From JAFAGX01 sp035623255 (GTDB taxonomy: Bacteria; Acidobacteriota; Terriglobia; Terriglobales; Acidobacteriaceae): 53,787 nt of DNA. The notes under the pieces are model-generated. The model had not been told where the DNA came from. It did no database searches and saw only the letters and a list, made by a program, of their open reading frames with translations. The position numbers and the translations under genes were made by a program. Each line of letters begins with the position of its first letter. The first letter of the stretch is position 1. Location of the stretch: NCBI GenBank assembly GCA_035623255.1, contig DASPTU010000046.1, positions 1 through 53,787 on the forward strand, read 5' to 3'. Positions 51,822 through 53,787 of this stretch are shown here, in pieces.

Positions 51822-52529
51822 TCACGCGATGCTCTCTTCTTTATAGAGCTGAATCGTGTGTCGTACGGCAGAAACCAGCAGCATGAAGCCCATGCCGACA
51901 GTCGCGATGACACCGCCGAGGTCGAAAAGCAGAATTCGATGACCGGCAACTTTAACAATTGGGTGATGCAATAGGGCTAAGTTGCCGACTGCAAGCAGGA
52001 TGCGGATCTCCGTTGGTCCGAACTTCCAATAAGAGAGCTGGAATTGGCCCACGGTGTAGGTCGCCAGATACGCCTCGATCGACAGCATGAGAAATGCGAC
52101 AAGCATGCCGATGGCAATCCCAGGATGGATATATCCGGAAACAGCCATGCCTCCCATTAAAAAGAATGCGCCGATTGTGTCGGTGATGTGGTCTACATAG
52201 AAGCCATACCTGGGCCGCTGCCGGTTGCGAACGCGAGCCAGGGTTCCGTCCAGGCTGTCGCCCAGCCAGTTTAGGCCGAGGAAAGCCACCCCAACAATCA
52301 GAGCTTTGGGATGAAACCTTGCGACGGCATAGCAAATTCCGGCAAGGCATTGGGATACAAAGCCAAGGATGGTCAGGTGATCGGAATTGATTCTTTGCGG
52401 CGTTCGTTCCGCCAGCGAGGTCAATACCTTCCTCTCCAGGTCTGCAACCACGCTCTGCTGGATGCGGGTGGCAGGGGAAAATGAAAGTTCCCGACCACCG
52501 CTCGATGCATAACTGCCTGTGCCGGTCAT
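51822..52529 (-). CDS. CDP-alcohol phosphatidyltransferase family protein
   Basis: ATG 52529 has GGAAGG about 10 nt upstream and gives 235 residues; the longer frame uses TTG. The signature D-x2-DG-x2-AR-x8/9-G-x3-D-x3-D is complete (DSLDGTLAR... GFYVDHITD). About six membrane helices surround it. These enzymes join a CDP-linked lipid or sugar alcohol to a second alcohol to make phospholipids or related compounds. The exact product, for example phosphatidylglycerophosphate or phosphatidylinositol phosphate, is not clear from motifs. It is convergent with the winged-helix gene, 10 bp apart. Confidence 0.88.
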   Translation of the reverse strand: MTGTGSYASSGGRELSFSPATRIQQSVVADLERKVLTSLAERTPQRINSDHLTILGFVSQCLAGICYAVARFHPKALIVGVAFLGLNWLGDSLDGTLARVRNRQRPRYGFYVDHITDTIGAFFLMGGMAVSGYIHPGIAIGMLVAFLMLSIEAYLATYTVGQFQLSYWKFGPTEIRILLAVGNLALLHHPIVKVAGHRILLFDLGGVIATVGMGFMLLVSAVRHTIQLYKEESIA

Positions 52530-52732
52530 AGGGCTTCGCCTTCCGGCAGCCAATCTCCGCGTTCTGGAGCAGGATTACAATGCAGCGCCGGTAAAACGAT
52601 GATCAAGAAAATATCACCGGCTAAATCACTGTATCCAAGTCATCTTTACAAAAAACAGAAGTGCCCCAAATCCCCCTGTTGGCTGGTTACACACGTTTTT
52701 GCAGGCGTCCACCCAGCTGAGTTAACTAAAAT

Positions 52733-52770
52733 CAACAAATTGTGCACCTATTCGTAAGTGCATAATCATC
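52733..52770 (+). promoter_or_regulatory. Probable promoter of the Dps-like gene
   Basis: CATAAT, 5 of 6 to the -10 consensus, lies about 35 bp before the ATG, with a TTGTGC element about 15-17 bp upstream of it as a weak -35. The start would give a short leader containing the AGGAGG ribosome site. Confidence 0.35.
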
Positions 52771-52792
52771 TATGAACAGGAGGAGAAAGCCG

Positions 52793-53416
52793 ATGGCAAA
52801 AAAGCAACCTGCTTCGAATGCCCAGAGAATCAACTCCCAACCACGCCTTCATCAACGTGCTCCTGAAATCCAGCGCTACGGAACAGTTAGTCACGTTCTG
52901 CCGCTCGAACTCGAAGAACCGGTCCGTCTGGAAATGACAGAACAATTGAACCAGTTGCTGGCCGACACCATGACCCTGCGCGATCTATATAAGAAGTCGC
53001 ACTGGCAGGTGGCAGGTCCAACTTTTTATCAACTGCATTTGCTCTACGATAAGCACTACGACGAGCAGGTTGAACTGGTGGACACGATCGCCGAACGCAT
53101 CCAGTTGCTTGGCGGCATCAGCATTGCAATGGCGCCCGATATTGCCGAGACAACGCAGATCGAACGGCCTCCGCGCGGTCGCGAAGAAGTTCCCGTGCAA
53201 TTGTCGCGCTTGCTGGACGCGCACCAAGTCATCATTCGTCAGACCCGCAAAATGGCGCGTCGTGCCGACGAGATTGGCGATGACGGCACCAACGATTTGC
53301 TGGTAAGCCAAGTACTCCGCACCAACGAACTCGAAGTCTGGTTCTTGAGTGAGCATCTCGTCAACGTGCCCTTGGTCAAAGCCGAAGATCCCGGCGTGAG
53401 TGAGGGTGCCGCGTAA
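52793..53416 (+). CDS. dps: Dps/ferritin-like DNA-protection protein
   Basis: ATG 52793 is preceded by AGGAGG, giving 207 residues; the ATG at 52772 lacks a ribosome site. After a basic, disordered N-terminal tail of about 40 residues comes the ferritin-like four-helix bundle, with the Dps ferroxidase block KKSHWQVAGPTFYQLHLLYDKHYDEQVE. His, Asp and Glu sit in the expected H-x11-D-x3-E spacing. It stores iron and shields DNA from peroxide. The Lys/Arg/Gln-rich tail may bind DNA. The next gene follows about 100 bp on the same strand. Confidence 0.9.
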   Translation: MAKKQPASNAQRINSQPRLHQRAPEIQRYGTVSHVLPLELEEPVRLEMTEQLNQLLADTMTLRDLYKKSHWQVAGPTFYQLHLLYDKHYDEQVELVDTIAERIQLLGGISIAMAPDIAETTQIERPPRGREEVPVQLSRLLDAHQVIIRQTRKMARRADEIGDDGTNDLLVSQVLRTNELEVWFLSEHLVNVPLVKAEDPGVSEGAA

Positions 53417-53515
53417 CGTCGCAGACGTGAGATTTAGCACTGGTCCACTTGTTGAACCCCGGGGAATTGCCGCCTCATCTAGATGCCTATCTCAAGACCT
53501 GAGGAGGAAACGGTC

Positions 53516-53787
53516 ATGGCAGCGCAGTGCACCCATCTCAACCAGATCAAAATTACCAATACGGACAAACGCGTATGCGAGGAGTGCGTCAACTTAGGCG
53601 ATACCTGGGTACACTTGCGCCTGTGTCTGGAATGCGGCAACGTGGGATGTTGCGACTCCTCCAAGAATAAGCACGCAACCAAGCACTTCCGCCAGCAGCA
53701 CCACCCTTTGATGCGCTCGATTGAGCCGGGGGAACACTGGGTGTGGTGCTACGTCGATCTGATTGCGCCGGGAGAGTTGCGCGGCAA
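53516..53787 (+). CDS. UBP-type zinc-finger protein (3' end outside window)
   Basis: ATG 53516 has GAGGAGG at 53500-53506, and the frame stays open to the last base, so only the first 90 residues are visible. They contain a ZnF-UBP (Zf-UBP/BUZ) domain: C-T-H at the start, CEEC, CLECGNVGCC and a HATKHFRQQHHP segment that supplies the Cys/His zinc ligands, ending GEHWVWCYVD. In eukaryotes this finger binds the ubiquitin C-terminus; bacterial copies are usually small stand-alone or fused domains with unknown partners. It follows the Dps-like gene. Confidence 0.87.
   Translation, partial: MAAQCTHLNQIKITNTDKRVCEECVNLGDTWVHLRLCLECGNVGCCDSSKNKHATKHFRQQHHPLMRSIEPGEHWVWCYVDLIAPGELRG

Noticed and set aside
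1..53787. tRNA, rRNA, CRISPR array, insertion sequence or attachment site
   Set aside because: I scanned for these by eye and saw none; a dedicated search would be needed to exclude a degenerate one.

Overview
The window is about 54 kb of moderately GC-rich bacterial chromosome with tightly packed genes. The gene content points to a soil-type member of the Acidobacteriota (Terriglobia-like). It has a Ser/Thr kinase fused to a TolB-like propeller, a winged-helix DNA-binding domain fused to membrane helices, TPR and DUF1570-like proteins, a proline-rich TonB with Gly-Phe-Gly repeats, group III phosphofructokinase, and many lineage-type small membrane proteins. The phylum is an inference from gene style; no rRNA gene is present to prove it. 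I saw no tRNA, CRISPR array or insertion sequence.

Layout. 1-4 kb: the end of a TPR protein, a decayed DyP peroxidase and a receptor-like Ser/Thr kinase. 4-12 kb: a small membrane-anchored protein, a LemA/M48 pair whose protease has lost its zinc site, a secreted small protein, a phosphofructokinase with the PPi-type signature, a CheY-like receiver, and a serine beta-lactamase-family hydrolase. 11.7-23.4 kb: one nine-gene minus-strand exopolysaccharide operon of the Wzx/Wzy type (Wza, Wzc-like, a dead BY-kinase-like ATPase, a NusG-like antiterminator, the initiating phosphoglycosyltransferase, Wzy, Wzx, a GT4 and a double GT4). It faces a LuxR-type regulator whose receiver has lost its phospho-acceptor. 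24.5-31 kb: a small membrane protein and a complete RND efflux operon. 31-35 kb: a ZapB-like/ZapA pair followed by a probable 6S RNA, then a flavin reductase and an amino-acid permease. 34.8-37.6 kb: TonB and a secreted, intact M48 protease.

37.8-47 kb is a nitrogen/redox block: glutamate dehydrogenase, a membrane-anchored unknown, a pseudo-receiver/receiver/PEP-synthase-like ATP-grasp fusion, the two subunits of an Nfn-type transhydrogenase, and two small proteins, the second Cys-rich. Three promoters here (gdhA, nfnA and the small operon at 46387) each carry a GTGA-N6-TCAC palindrome at the same distance from a -10 hexamer, with a second full or half site exactly 22 bp upstream. I read this as a local CRP/FNR-family regulon that couples glutamate synthesis to NADPH/ferredoxin balance. 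It is the most interesting signal I found.

47-53.8 kb: QueG (queuosine synthesis), a TPR protein with a degenerate gluzincin site, a divergent pair whose start codons overlap, a CDP-alcohol phosphatidyltransferase, a Dps/ferritin-like protein, and the start of a UBP-type zinc-finger protein that runs off the window.

A recurring theme is loss of catalytic residues in proteins that otherwise keep their fold: the M48 at 5.5 kb, the ATPase at 20.3 kb, the receiver at 23.8 kb, the first receiver of the 40.6 kb fusion, and the peptidase-like domain at 48.1 kb.
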